From Branchiostoma lanceolatum (lineage: Eukaryota > Chordata > Leptocardii > Amphioxiformes > Branchiostomatidae): a stretch of DNA of 64,000 nt. The position numbers and the translations under genes are program-made. Location of the stretch: positions 8,801,552 to 8,865,551 of the forward strand of contig NC_089740.1 in the NCBI RefSeq assembly GCF_035083965.1, read 5' to 3'. Within the stretch, counting starts at the first letter, position 1, and the number at the start of each line of letters is the position of its first letter. Of the stretch, positions 1-12,253 are shown piece after piece. The notes beneath the pieces are model-generated. The model saw only the letters and a list, made by a program, of their open reading frames with translations, was not told the DNA's origin and made no database searches.

Positions 1-1152
1 AGCGTTGCATAGCTATGATTTCACATGAAAAGAAATTTATGATGAGTTTTATGACAGGGATGGACAAATGGCATGGTTCAATATTTGGAATTCCGTATAA
101 ATGTAAAATCAAAGTGCCGTTAAGTGTATTTAGAGTAGTTTTTACTGTGTTGAAAGTAGGGATTTATATGGATAGCGCCAGGAAGTCTGTTTGGGGGATT
201 CTTAACTACAAATTCGGTTTACATTAGGTCAAATGTTCGTTCACGGGAGGTAGTGCACATTAAACGTTACCAGTGCAGTATTACCAATATCATACTGAGT
301 CTAGCTTTAAAACACGCCCATTACAATTCATATAATCTTTGTTTACTAGTGTAAAGCGTAAAAAACAACATATAACTGGAATAACATAGTTGTGTCGCAT
401 TTTATGCCAATACCCTATTACTAACCAATATCTTCAATAGTAGCAGGTCCAATAATAAGAGTAAATGGTTATGACAAAGATTACTAAATATAAATCTCTC
501 CTCAGAGGCAACCTGTCTTAGATATTGATTTGAAATTCTTTTGAATAGTGTGGTAAAATATAGACAACAATAAACAAATAAACGTATTGTGAGGTTTTAG
601 ACTTGAAGCGCACTTCAATTTCTGTGTTTAACTCTACGTTTTGTATGATGTTGTATGTAGCAATACTCGGCAAATCAGAAAAATGTTGAGGAACTCAAAT
701 CATTCCATTTAGCTATATCCTATGTAATAAACGTCGCCTAACACCCTAAAAGGGGATGGGGTGAAAATCCGCAGTGAGCATTGTAGCGTAACACTCAAGC
801 CAGCTTTTACTGGCTTGCGAACTTTAGTGCTCTCCTCGGATTCCCTATTTTTATATCTTTTGCAGCTAAATGCCAGCTAGAATGGTATTTATTACGTTTA
901 TAGAATGAAAAGCTCTTTTCCAATTTCTCCGGGGGATTTGTCGTGATTGAAAGTCGTTAAAATGAAAAAAAGACGTCCCATTTGGAATGTCAAATGAGCA
1001 GAAATAGTTCAATACCGAGAGGAAGAAGACGAGTGAATATTCAGTGCAGATGGTGCGGCTCACTATTTCCTGTTACGCTACGTATACATCACATTTAACG
1101 CTGTCATCTTCCATTTTTCCAGTGGCCAATATCACGAAAAAAAAATATCCTT

Positions 1153-1230
1153 CGCCAGACTAACTCCACTGGCTGAAAAATGGTAAAAGTGAGCCAAATA
1201 GGGAGTATGATTTGCCAGGGGAGTTTGGCC
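1153..1230. mobile_element. Fragment of 'AGTCTGGTAGAGACTA' MITE family
   Basis: The stretch contains the sequences CCAGACTAAC near its left end and TTTGCCAGGGGAGTTTGGCC at its right end. The same blocks recur, inverted, at 57846-57907, 59570-59640 and 63170-63232, where they form the terminus of a MITE-like element. Here only one end is present, so this is a truncated copy. Confidence 0.5.
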
Positions 1231-1353
1231 GCCGTAGGGTTTCATTTGCCCGCGCACGCGCAGTTAAGAGGAAATGCTACAGTGGGCTCACAGTGAATTA
1301 TTCACTCGTTTTTGTTGAAATCTAAAATGAATGACCCCTTCGAATGACCTGGG

Positions 1354-1411
1354 TGTCGTCCTAGTTAGTTTCAGGATTTCCCTTCAAAGCCTGAAACTAA
1401 CTAGGATGACA
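1354..1411. repeat. 22-bp-arm hairpin
   Basis: Left arm 1354-1375 and right arm 1390-1411 are reverse complements with a single mismatch, around a 14-base loop. It may be a very short palindromic transposon relic or a transcribed hairpin. The sequence alone does not decide. Confidence 0.75.
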
Positions 1412-1490
1412 GTCAGGCTAACCTAGGATTGATTCCCTGGCGGAGGCTATGGGAAATCACCTGAAAAGGATGGACCTGGTTGTTTTCACA

Positions 1491-1775
1491 AGGTGTAGTA
1501 TTGGGTGGGTTAATTAGTAATGTTTGGTCAATATTCTAGTGATCTCTAGTACGTAAACTAGTATGTTCATAGTAAAATAGCAAAGATGAATAAGGTTCGC
1601 GTGTAGTATTGTGTGGGGGTATTAGCAATGTTTGGTCGTTATTCTAGTATATAAACTAAGTTAACTCGAGATAAACCACAAATGATGAATATAGTAAGGT
1701 TCGCGTGTAGTACTGGGTAGGGTTTGCAATATTTGGTCAATATTCTAGTATGTAAACTGTTTAGCGTAGGTTCAA
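1491..1775. repeat. Three degenerate ~100-bp direct repeats
   Basis: The phrases GTGTAGTA(T/C)TG(G/T)GT, AATGTTTGGTC and TATTCTAGT followed by TA(A/C)GTAAACT-like sequence recur three times in the same order and orientation at about 1493-1600, 1601-1700 and 1701-1775. This indicates old local tandem duplication. I see no coding potential. Confidence 0.6.
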
Positions 1776-3646
1776 CTATTGATCTTAAGGATTCTTACCC
1801 CATAACGTGACAAGTGCCGATACCGCATTGGAGTTAAATTGCTATCTTTGTTATTGCCAGAGAGTTTGAGTTCCATCAAATGATGAATACTTGAGTGGTA
1901 AGGCCGACAGTTACTGCCGTCCCAATGCTCTCACCAATCCCTTGTCTCCACGGAGAAGAGAAACTCTGTAAAACTGATAGCGAACCGTGCGAGCAACCGC
2001 CATAAACACTCACTTTGTAACCGTGAATGGCCTTTGCCCTCACAGCTTGATGGATGAAACCAAATGTTTCGAGGGGTGGCCAAGTGTGTAGATTGTATAT
2101 CACAGATTTTTTTCCTATTGTTGATATTATGCAGCATAATGCACTATATGACATTGTGTATATCATAACATGTTGAGGTTTCAGAAACAAAACTCGCTGC
2201 CTGTTTGAAAGAGTGGATAAAATATATATACATCAGGATGTACCAAGTGAAAAGGTAGATAGTATGATTTTCTTGCTCAGTTTACGGTACAAATAATTCA
2301 ATGTTATAATATATCACTTAAATCACATTTTGAAAAGCATTATCACCTACAAACGTCAGTGGCTTGTGTTCATTCCTAATCAAACAAAAAAACACATTTA
2401 AAAAAGCTTTACCTGTGTTGACAGAGTAGAACAGCCCAAGTATGTCGTCATTTTCGCTCACTTTTCGACGTTTGCACGACTTTGTATGGTAATCATGCGA
2501 TTTTTGAAATTCGGTAAGGTCTACCACAAAATCGTCAACAGCACCAAAATAATGCGTTACAGATGAATTTACTATTAAAGGTCAGTCTACCAACACGTTT
2601 GTGTAACCATGAATGTTTATATTTTACGTAGGGGAAAGAAAGAATCCACTGGAGGCCGCCACATAACAAAAGTAGTAGTCATCTGCGTATCCACAGTTAT
2701 GAATGTAAACAACAAATGATGAATACAATTAAATTATCAACACTGTAAAGTTCAATGTTTTATTGTGCAAACCTTTTATAGTCATATCTATATATCGACA
2801 CGTATTTCAAAAGTCCGCACAAAAAGACTTAGTCCCTAATTCCTTCGCTTAGCCACCCACCTGTTTATCAAGTCAGTCTGTTAATTAAGGGTAAATTAAG
2901 GGTTATGCGGTGGTTATAGCACATGGTCAGGCGTTATGACACCATATACACCGAGGAATAGGCGGTTCATTAACGTTATTATCATATAACCTATCCAACC
3001 TGACCCATATAAGAGTAGACAATTCCTGTATGACGCATAGATCCCTTTTTTGTACAGAAGATGCTAGATTTCATTTTGAAAACCAAAATGTCCACAGATG
3101 AAATTTAATAACATTGCAATCTTGGCATGTCAAATCTTTTTCAAATCTATTCTATTATCTATTATCATCATTCCTCCCTGCTGGGTGTATGAATACTGTT
3201 TTCTTTCCACCCGTTTAAATTTGACTTGTATTGAAATGGTTTATTCTATTTTTTCATATGCTTACAAAATATTTGAGTTATTCTAAGATAGTAAATATTT
3301 TTGGGAACAAATAAACATTATACAAATGTTAACAAAAAGATAACCTCCCCTTCTACATAATGGAACGGTCGAAGGGGTGTGTTATGGCGTCGTAATACAT
3401 GGGCAATGGAGGCTTCTGATTGGTCGACGCCATCTGGCTATGTGATAATTAACGTTATTGTCATATATGAATATATAATTATGTATTAAGGTCTAGTAGT
3501 GTGCAGTGGTTTTGTAGTAATCTTTGTAAAAGTCAACACAATTCCTAAGTATTACAGTGTACTTTTGCCAGTTGGATTTTACAATAAATTGAATTGTATT
3601 GATACGTTGATGAAGGTTGGACGTCCAGTTAAACAATACTAACAAA

Positions 3647-3695
3647 CAATTCAAACTCTACTACTGGATACATTATAGAGTAGAGTTTGAATTGT
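3647..3695. repeat. Short inverted repeat
   Basis: CAATTCAAACTCTACT is followed after a short AT-rich loop by AGTAGAGTTTGAATTG, its exact reverse complement. Upstream lies a motif (GATGAAGGTTGGACGTCC) that also occurs near another inverted repeat at about 35166, so it may belong to a dispersed element family. Confidence 0.6.
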
Positions 3696-4589
3696 GTTTC
3701 AGTTTTGTATTGTTTTGAATTAAGTCTTTTGGGAGGTTCAAAATTTGCCCTACTTCAGTGGATTATTATATAAAGCCGTTGGTGCCATAAAGCGAAACTA
3801 TGTTTAACTAGAGTTCCACGACCTCATACCTTCGCCAAATGGTTTTAACCTTTATGACTGACGTATCAGGAGTGTTTCTCATCAATAACAAATCATACTA
3901 GTTGATCGTCTGCACCCAAATAACAGAAGTTGTCCAAAGGATGAGCTTAACAAACAAGATTATACCAACATTTACCACCCATTATTCAAATGAGGTCCTT
4001 ATCAGCATAATTTGATTTAACGATGTTCACTTTCACACAACTTCCAAATGCCACAAGTATGAAATTGCCATCATTAACCTGTGTGGAATTTCCCATTAAT
4101 TATGCAAATTAGAATCTGATTATTGCCCAATCATACAATGTATCACGTAAGCTATCTACCTACCAAAAATCATGACCATCCATCAAGCCCATTTTGAGCT
4201 ATAGTATTTTCTCACTAATTATGCAAACGAGGTCCTCATTTGCATAGTTGAAATCTTCTAATATTTCTGTCTTCCTCAGTTGCATATGTCACATGTTTGA
4301 GAGTCCTATCATGGAATTAGGCGTCTGTATAAACTTTCCTCATTAATTATGCATTTTTATTAGATACTAACTTGCATGATAAGTATCTAATCATGTACAT
4401 CATCACTCAAGCTATATACGTACCCAAAATCATGACCATCCATCAAGCCCTTCTTGAGTTATTCCCTTTCAAAGTCTGAAGCAAAACCTGCTCTTGCTAG
4501 GGAGCCAAAACTAATACCACTTACTCTCTGTCCAAAGAGCTATTTACCACTAACAAATCAGGACTATAGCATGTCCAGAACACAAGATA

Positions 4590-4790
4590 TCAAAACAGGA
4601 AGTTCCGCTGCAGTACCGTAACAAGCCGCTTGGGGACCCAAAATCTAATCATTTCCAAGTCTCATCAAGACCTACCCACCTACCAAATATCAAGACAATC
4701 CATCCAAGCCTTCTCGAGTCATGCTGGTCGTTACATACATGATACAAACAAACGCTACCCTATGCATAACCTTCTTGGCGAAGGTAAAAA
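4590..4790. repeat. Old dispersed repeat, copy 1
   Basis: A block starting near GGAAGTTCCGCTGCAGTACC and continuing with ACCTACC(C)AC...CCAAATATCA and a terminal CTTGGCGAAGGTAA recurs in degenerate form at about 48558-48860. The two copies share order and orientation. Nearby sentences such as ATGACCATCCATCAAGCCC at about 4162 and 4432 look like partial copies. The terminal GGCGAAGGTAA is typical of a retroelement tail, but the class is uncertain. Confidence 0.5.
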
Positions 4791-7700
4791 TTATCGAGGT
4801 TGCTGAGGTTGAGGAGTACCCTGGACCCTTTGCAGACTCTGGTACGCCGATGGCTTCAGTTCCTGGTAATGGCTGCTAGGCTGGGTGGGGAGGGGAGCCT
4901 GGGGAGGTGCGGGCAAGGACCTCCTTGGTGCGGACAAGGGTGCCATGGGATAGGAGTAATACGCGTCACTTCCGGTTCCGGATCGCTTGGACGCTCCCCT
5001 GCTGATTGTCCGGACGTCCGCGTACACTGCTTCCGCTGAAACATTGTCAGTTACCAGAGAAAAGACATTAGATCAATAAGGTCAAGTTCCTTAGCTCGAT
5101 GCATTTGTGAATCCTAATTGTCAAACAACTGAATTCGAGTTGTATGCTGTATCAAATGCGAGAGCTCGACCAAAGTTAAGTACGTAAGAATATCAAGGAA
5201 AATTGCATGATTCCCCACATTTCTCTGATCTTCCTTGTGAATTCGAAGTTAAAGATAACACGCTCTTGATATCATAGTACATGTACCTGTGTCATATTCA
5301 TTGCTTTTAGTCTTCCGGCAATGTAGAACCAATAGTGTAACAGCGACCCCTAGCAGCAGTCCTGCGACAAGACAGCCGACTGCTGTACCTGCCATAGCCC
5401 CGACTCCAAAAGGAGTTTTGTCTGGAAAGTAAGGCATATGTCACACGTAAGTTCACCTTATACCCATCAAATCATTTGTTTTGTTCTTTAGGTTTATTAA
5501 TAATAATAAGGAGGATGTTGTAGAGTCTGTAGACATTCGTTTAGAGTCTCAAAAAGCACTGTACGGTAATTAGTCTTGAAAAAAAATTATTTGGTATTCT
5601 GAATCAATGAATCTTTATTGTGGCGAAAACGGTATTTTTTTTCAACTCAGCTGTTTCCTACACGGAACGATATGAAACAAAGAGATAGTCACCTGGTGGA
5701 GACGGTTTTATCTGGGAGACTGCTGTAAAAAGAGAGATACATATATGAGTACATGTTCTAGTGAACTACATTTCTCAAATTATTGAAGCTCGTATTGTAG
5801 AAATACAAAACCGAGCCACGGTCGGTAATGATAATAGTAATGACCAGTGGTGTATTGGTACAGAACAGAACATTATGACCTGTACTTAATCCTGTGGGTA
5901 TATGTGTACAAAAAAGGTCCTCAATCATTCATTTATTATGGTGTTTTTTTCTTAATTTTTATTTCATTTAACACGTTTTCTATGCCTGAAACAATCATCA
6001 TGATCACTTAAATTTTTCTCCACTAAATGTATCTGGAAAAGGTGTGTATATTACTGTAACAATTCTGGACGTTGTTACGATATGTCGACTTGCAACATTG
6101 CTATAATATATCAACTTGTAAGTTGTCTTACGTGTGCATGTTGGAACGGGGCTCCATGATCCGTCAGCTTGGCACCTCGTTTCATAAGGTCCGTTCCGTT
6201 CGTATCCCGAGCCACAGGTGATGGTGGCCGTAGCCGGGAAGGTGTGCGGTCCTGCAGGAATCAGCTGTCCGTTATCTGGGGCCGTCAACGTCTGACATGG
6301 TCTGGCTGTAATGGTGAAATAGACTTGATTAAGAACCTTAAAGGTATGAATATTGAGAAGGGCGATCCTTCTTATGCTCTCACTCCTTTATTGCAGGCGT
6401 TTAAAGTACATTTTGCTAGAAATTGCTAGAAATCACCGTCAAACTCATCTTACGTGTGCATGTTGGAACAGGGTTACTCCATGACCCGCCAGCTTGGCAC
6501 GTCAAAGTAGCAGCTCCGTTCAGCACGTATCCCGCGTCACAGGTGAAGGTGACCGTGTCCTGGAAGGAGGTCGCTCCGGTAGGGGGCGTGCGTGTTCCGT
6601 TAGCTGGGGCCGCCAACGTCGAACATTGTCCAGCTGAAATGACCAATAACCTTTAGATATGGGGATCTATTACTGTACTGAAGATGTAGAAAATACAGCT
6701 TTTAACATATGCCTGTCCATCTAGATTTGAACATAGAAAGGTCTCTCAATTTGCTTCTAATACTGTCTTACCTATTTGCTGAACGTTTGTATTCTACAAT
6801 TCGATTGGCATTGCTAGGCTAAGCTAAACTTGGAAGTCATCTTACGTATGCATGTTGGAGGAGTAGAGTTGCTCCATGTTCCGTCAGCTTGGCACCTCGT
6901 ATCAGCAGCGCCGTTCCGTACGTATCCCGAGTTACAGGTGAAGGTGACCATGGACGGAAAGGCGTGTGGTCCGTTAGGACTCAACTGTCCGTTAGTTGGG
7001 GGCGTCAACGTCGGGCATGGTCTGGCTGAAACAGTCAAACACCTTCTATTACAGATATCTATTTCTGTACTAAAAATGCACAAAATGACGCATTTTGACT
7101 TATGGCTGTCTTTCATGCAATTTGCGTCTAATAGTCTCTTTATACTGTATCTGATGAATATCTGTATGATACGATGGACATCGCTATCAAATACCAACTT
7201 GCAAATGGTCTTACGTGTGCATGTTGGGACAGGGTTGCTCCATGTTCCGTTAGCTTGACACGTGGTGGTAGCAGCGCCGTTCCGTGCGTATCCCGAGTTA
7301 CAGGTGGTCGTGACTACAGTCTGGTAGGTCCTAGCTGTCGTACTCAGCGCTCCGTTAGTTGGGACTGTTAACGCTGAACATTGTATGGCTGAAATTCAAG
7401 GGAAGAACAGTACTAGTCTTTTTCATGTCCCTTTAATGTTTGTACAGAGAGCGGCGTCTTTTTGTCGACTTTTGGCAAAAAATCCGTCCAATACTCTCAC
7501 CACTGTGTAACGTGACTGACTTGGGTAACTATGGTCTGTGTGTAAACGCCAGCGCCGTACATTGTATATTTACCTGAAATGATTAAGTTGACCCTCTGTT
7601 ACAGGGATCTATTCTCTACTGGAGATGCATAAAACGACGCCTGTTGGTAGACATGTTGAATGCACGTCTACCACGTTTTCAATATTGCGAAATAACTTGG

Positions 7701-8970
7701 TGAATGTCTGTATTATACAGTTCGATAGAAACATTGCTTATATCATAGTATCATCTTGAAAGTCGTCTTACGTGTGCATGTCGGGGCAGGATAAGTCCAT
7801 GTATCGTTAGCTTGGCACGTCACACTGGAGGCGCCGTTCAGTTGGTATCCCGTGTTACAGGTGAAGGTGACCACGTACTGGTAGAAGTTCGCTCCGGTAG
7901 GGGGCGTCCGCGCTCCGTTAGTTGGGGCCGTCAACAGCGAACATTGTCTGCCTAAAATTCGGACAAGAAAAGTCTATGAATCAATATACTTTTGATGCAT
8001 TGAGTGATAATGGTTGTCAAATTTCTTTGCAGTACCAATCGAGTATTGACAACAATATGCTTTTTTCGGAATAGTCCTGATATTATCTAATTAGCAGATT
8101 TGAGTATTGATTGCATTTTGTATCAATCAATTCAAAGTCGTCTTACGTGTGCATGTTGGAACAGGATAAGTCCATGTATCATTAGCTTGGCACGTCACAC
8201 TAGAGGCGCCGTTCAGTTGGTATCCCAGGTTACAGGTGAACGTGATCACGTACTGGTAGAAGTTCGCTCCGGTAGGGGGCGCCCGCGCTCCGTTAGTTGG
8301 GGCCGTCAACACCGGGCATTGTGCGACGGCTGAAATTGTCAATGACCTTTTATCAATGGGATATACTTTTTAGTTAACATAACATACATATATAGTAAAC
8401 CAAACGCGCATATTTATTTGTGTTGTCAGTGTGTATAAAGTTACTAGCACAGTTTCAAATCCATATTCAACGCTGCGATATGCGTGGAAATTGTACCGGA
8501 TCAATCAATAAACAAAAGGACCTTCGATTATCTTTGTACCCACAAGACATCCGAAATTAGTACGACACATTCACAACTGTCGCAAAAAATGGCCTCAATT
8601 CTCCGCCAAGAGTGCCCTCGATTTCCTGTCGTAAGCTTGTCGTAAGCCTGAGCCTAACCTATCGCACGACGAAAGTGACCGGGGCCAGGGAAAAGGAACC
8701 AGATGGGACAGACAGTTTACGATAAACATGGCGGCGCGATACAAATGCAACGACTGTGTATCACACGTAAGACGCCATACAATGGGTATAAGACCGGGCT
8801 GGTCAATCAGGCTGCAAACAACATAGAACATAAACATAGATTCACATACAATCAAATACAAGGTAGCATTTACTAAAGTTTAAGAGAAAATGTTAAGAGT
8901 TACATTTGTACTTACCCAGTCTGACATTAGCCAACATAAGTGCACCAACTAGCCCCAGGGCCACCTTCAT
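4791..8970 (-). CDS. Six-CCP (sushi) domain type I membrane protein, complete
   Basis: Ten exons on the minus strand, all with GT/AG boundaries and phase-1 junctions: 8916-8970 (signal peptide MKVALGLVGALMLAN...), 8147-8329, 7772-7951, 7215-7388, 6846-7025, 6454-6633, 6132-6305 (one CCP domain each), 5693-5722 (ten-codon linker), 5287-5421 (membrane segment) and 4791-5035 (tail, stop TAA). The joined frame is 511 residues. Each CCP has the four-Cys pattern, the GY near Cys2 and the W just before Cys4 (for example TCQAGGSWSNPVPTC). The membrane segment is about 20 residues (GCLVAGLLLGVAVTLLVL). The tail has VYADV, AYYSY and HYQEL tyrosine sites and is Pro/Ser-rich. CCP proteins act in complement regulation or adhesion; the ligand here is unknown. 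Introns between CCP exons are themselves similar, indicating recent exon-plus-intron duplication. Confidence 0.9.
7494..7576 (-). pseudogene. Decayed seventh CCP exon
   Basis: Between functional CCP exons 7215-7388 and 7772-7951, the minus strand shows a relict acceptor CAG followed by ATACAATGTACGGCGCTGGC. This resembles the start of the intact CCP exons (ATACAATGTTCAGCGTTAAC at 7388). Similarity then breaks down and no four-Cys frame survives. The sequence at 7577-7650 matches the introns lying just upstream of other CCP exons, so this is a remnant of one duplicated exon/intron unit. Confidence 0.6.
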
Positions 8971-9984
8971 TGTGCACGTACAAAACAACACCTTTGTCTT
9001 ATCTTCTCAAAAGAAGAGAAATCCTTCGCACAACTTTGAAGTGTAATAACCCAGACCAGACCAGGATGGCCTTGTGTGCTGATACACACTCTCACAAGAG
9101 CACTATCACAAGAGGGAGTAGTGTACGACAGGTTGTGCGCCGTTTCCTTTAAATCCTTAATTACCTGGCTAAATCACATGCTTCAAATTAAAGGGCGTGG
9201 GTCACATAACTTCATTCAAGGCTGGCCAAGAACGCCTCAGGCATCATCAGGGTCCCTATGCATTGTGTTGTCAGTGTATAGATTTTATCTTCACAGTTTC
9301 AAGTTCAAGATGGCGTGACACAAGAAAGTCCTAACGCCACCAGTAGTGAAGTCAAACTTTTATACGATGTGAGCAGCGTTTTATATTTCGTATCACCGCC
9401 ACATCATACAACTTCGAAAAAAGAACACTTTTAGAATCCACATACATACATTTTGTACTTCCGTCAACAAACAACAGAGGTCATAGTTCAAAGGTGAAAT
9501 CAGTTTGTTAACTGTAGGCACCAGAGTCTTTTTTCAGAACGAAAACGAAAATTACCAACCTCGTTTTATCTGGCCGTCTAATCTGGACTCCCGTTTGTTT
9601 GTTTTTTTATGCTGAAATTGCCCTATCGGTTCTGAGTCAGCAACCCTAAACATAAGGCAAGCTTGTATTACGTTCTGGCATTGTGTGAATGGTTACCTAC
9701 CTGACGGCATTAAACCCCTATCTCACTGGACCTGCGACATGTTGGCGACCACCCAGGTCGACAGCACTTACCACAAGGCAACCGGGCCGACATATTTAGA
9801 TCTAGGCATTCTGGAAAATGAGAAATTAACGTCTTTTTTAAGTTTTTTTTATTTTATTCAGAAACATCATTCAGTACGATCATTATAGAATCGCACGTAT
9901 TACTCGGGAATGTATGATCTTTGCAATTTTTTTTTACTCAATAGTTCCTATCCAACAAGGTCAACGACCCCTATACCGTCACTC

Positions 9985-10060
9985 ACCGCGCATGCGCAGG
10001 AGCAAAGAAGTTCGTGTGTGATTACTGGAGATTCACTCACTCCGGAGCATGCGCATGTGG
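9985..10060. repeat. Paired GCATGCGCA boxes, copy 1
   Basis: GCGCATGCGCAGG at about 9989 and GCATGCGCATGTGG at about 10047 flank a short spacer, followed by TCTATTGTTGTGAAA. A similar arrangement with the same downstream GTTGTGAAA recurs at 16733-16860. The palindromic box matches the NRF-1 consensus, but recurrence with shared flanks points to a dispersed element rather than two independent promoters. Confidence 0.45.
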
Positions 10061-10584
10061 TAGTGAAAGTACATTTTCTATTGTTGTGAAAGAAAACTTA
10101 AGGTAAAAATCATAACTGTCAATAACTGTAGCTAATTACATCCTACGCGACTAAATGTTATCCCTATTTTTTCTCGACATGTTTTGTATAAATATATATA
10201 TACACTCACCTTGTATTTCTTAAGTATGGAGTTTTAGAAAGGGTAAAAAATGCCAACAATTGAAGAAAATGTGAAACGTTTCAACATTTAAAAGCAAGAA
10301 GTAGGTCATCTAGGGCAATACCATATATTGCATAGTTACACAGACGGCGTTCCCAATACTAGGCCGTGTTTTTATATCCACACTCTAAACCCAGACAATC
10401 CTTCCATACATATACATCACTTTTCTGTGGAGGATTTTGAATGAAAAACAAAACAAAACGACTGTGTGAAACAAGTCATTTGGTGTTTATTGTACCATGC
10501 AGTGATGTGACAGTGTAGGAAACGATTGTTTTAAGGGAAAGACCCAATTTTAACATATAAGCTTTATCTGCTTGACTCCCGGTT

Positions 10585-10749
10585 CCAAAATTGAAATCGG
10601 CACCAAAATTGAAATCGCCACCAAAATTAAAATCGCCACCAAAATTAAAAACCGCCACCGGAATTGAAATCGCCACCTAAATTGAAACATCCACCAAAAC
10701 TGACATCGCAGCCAAAAGTACATGAAATAGCCACCAAAATAATTCGCCA
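10585..10749. repeat. 18-bp tandem repeat (ACCAAAATTGAAATCGCC)
   Basis: About nine degenerate copies of an 18-bp unit, with drift (AAAATTAAAATC, GGAATTGAAATC, AAAACTGACATC). The unit length is divisible by three, so frames stay open on both strands by chance. No gene is inferred. Confidence 0.8.
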
Positions 10750-11561
10750 CTATACTGCAATGTTTTCGGCCATTGTTTTTAGATACGTATCCTTTTCAAA
10801 ACATGACTTATCTCAACTGAAGGGGTATGTACAACATTTTGAAAAAAACATTTCCCTCTCCAAAACATGTATGTATGTGAAAGTTATCTATTCAGATGCG
10901 ATCTTTTTTATACTTTGTGTTTCCTTTTCGTATGGCAGGTGGTTGAAGGAAAGGTTTGGCTCCGCCTTCCAATACCATGTCCCAGTTGATAAACAACCCA
11001 CTGCCATCACGGCCTACAAAAGACCATGGGACTATTTAACCAATACCTACCTTTACCGTCTTCGTATAACTGAGACAGATGCATATCATTTGGAACTAGA
11101 CAAGATTTTTGGGTCGCTGCGTAATCTTACCGTAAGATTACTACCATAAGACTGACGTCACACCTTGCAACCGTGGTTACGGACTGTATGTATGTAAGGA
11201 AAGGCAGTAGATCGTCAGAAACAGTTCCGATACGGGAAAGTGGAAATACGACAAATATTCGACTGAGCTTACAGCCAACGCGAGACTCAACAATGTCAGC
11301 AAGTAATTTTTTCCGTCTGATCCAGCGGTAAGTTGAATAAGAGATGTCTATTTTTACCGCTGTTCTGTATCTGTCTGATATTTTTTACCAGTCACAGTTC
11401 TTTTTCAGTTTTAGTTTTTAAAATCCCAAAAGATTGCATTTAGGAGTATAGTTTCCAAGCGTTTGAAGAGCAAAGCATGATTCGTTATCTAGCTTTTAAC
11501 ATATTTTTTTCATAGAAAATGCTTCTGGAAAATGACTTCATCGTGTCAATATCGTTTCCAG

Positions 11562-12253
11562 AGACTGCTGGCCATTTTCCAACCTGCACCTGGTGAGATG
11601 CAGCACACCCACCGTGCATGGACGGAAACACCGACCCGAGTCGCCGGGGTTCCACGGGACCGCAGACGACGGTGGGCGGCAACCCGTTCTCAACGGGACC
11701 GCAGATGACGATGGGCGGCAACCATGTCTCAACGGGACTGTAGACGACACTGGACGACAACCCGTTCTCAACGGCACTGAAGACGACCCTTGGCGGCAAC
11801 CAAGGCACAACGAGACCACAGACGACCCTGGGCGGCAACCAATGCTCAAGGAGACCACAGACGACCCTGGGCGGCAACCAATGCTCAACGACACCACAGA
11901 CGACCCTTGGCGGCAACCAAGGCTCAACGACACCACAGACGACCCTTGGCGGCAACCAAGGCTCAACGAGACCACAGACGACCCTGGGCGGCAACCAATG
12001 CTCAACGACACCACAGACGACCCTTGGCGGCAACCCAGGCTCAACGACACCACAGACGACCCTTGGCGGCAACCAAGGCTCAACGAGACCACAGACGACC
12101 CTGGGCGGCAACCAATGCTCACCGAGCCCGCAGACGATGGCGGGCGGCAACCAAGGCTCAACGGGACCGCAGACGACCCTGGGCGACAACCAAGGCTCAA
12201 CGGGACCGAAGTCGACGGTGGGCGGCAACCAAGGCTCAACGAAAACTCAGACG
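11562..12253 (+). CDS. Possible repeat-encoding exon upstream of the LRR receptor (39-bp minisatellite)
   Basis: An open frame runs from an acceptor-like TTTCCAG (ending 11561) to a donor-like GACG|GTAAGA (after 12253). It begins DCWPFSNLHLVRCSTP and continues with about 15 copies of a 13-residue unit of the type N(G/D/E)TxDDxGRQPxL, most carrying an N-x-T sequon. The donor phase (1) matches the acceptor at 13555, whose downstream frame runs straight into the LRR reading frame, so this could be an N-terminal exon of that gene. Against this, 39 bp is a multiple of three and all forward frames and one reverse frame stay open, so openness alone is weak evidence. No upstream signal exon was identified. 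Confidence 0.4.
11650..12245. repeat. 39-bp GC-rich minisatellite
   Basis: About 15 tandem copies of a 39-bp unit built around ACGACCCTTGGCGGCAACC and CTCAACGA. Higher-order structure is visible: alternating PGRQPML and PWRQPRL variants recur in blocks of three, indicating multi-unit duplication. Base composition is much richer in GC than the flanks. Confidence 0.9.

Larger units (their letters stand above)
1..4790. other. Non-coding, repeat-rich flank
   Basis: I see no supportable gene here. Open stretches on both strands are short and lack domain signatures or splice context. The region holds a fragment of a dispersed MITE family (1153-1230), a near-perfect 22-bp-arm hairpin (1354-1411), three degenerate direct repeats (about 1491-1775), a short hairpin (3647-3695) and an old dispersed repeat running up to the 3' end of the CCP gene (about 4590-4790). 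The last part may include the 3' UTR of the CCP gene, which ends at 4791 on the minus strand; a possible poly(A) signal on that strand lies at 4356-4361. Confidence 0.6.
8971..11561. other. Non-coding interval
   Basis: I see no supportable gene. It contains the 5' flank of the CCP gene and a repeat with two GCATGCGCA boxes (9985-10060). It also holds an 18-bp degenerate microsatellite (10585-10749). An open frame at 10664-11149 overlaps that microsatellite and has no recognisable domain, so it is not called. Confidence 0.5.

Noticed and set aside
1876..2190. 104-codon minus-strand frame with balanced composition
   Set aside because: No leader, domain or splice context. It may be a transposon relic but cannot be supported.
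10664..11149. 161-codon plus-strand frame overlapping an 18-bp repeat
   Set aside because: The start lies in the microsatellite and no domain is recognisable.
11485..12239. Two long minus-strand frames of Cys/Gly/Pro repeats
   Set aside because: Shadows of the 39-bp minisatellite; no leader, splice or domain support.
11650..12245. CRISPR-like array
   Set aside because: Contiguous 39-bp tandem repeats with no unique spacers, in a eukaryotic genome; the same applies to the arrays at 31296-32346 and 52469-52752.
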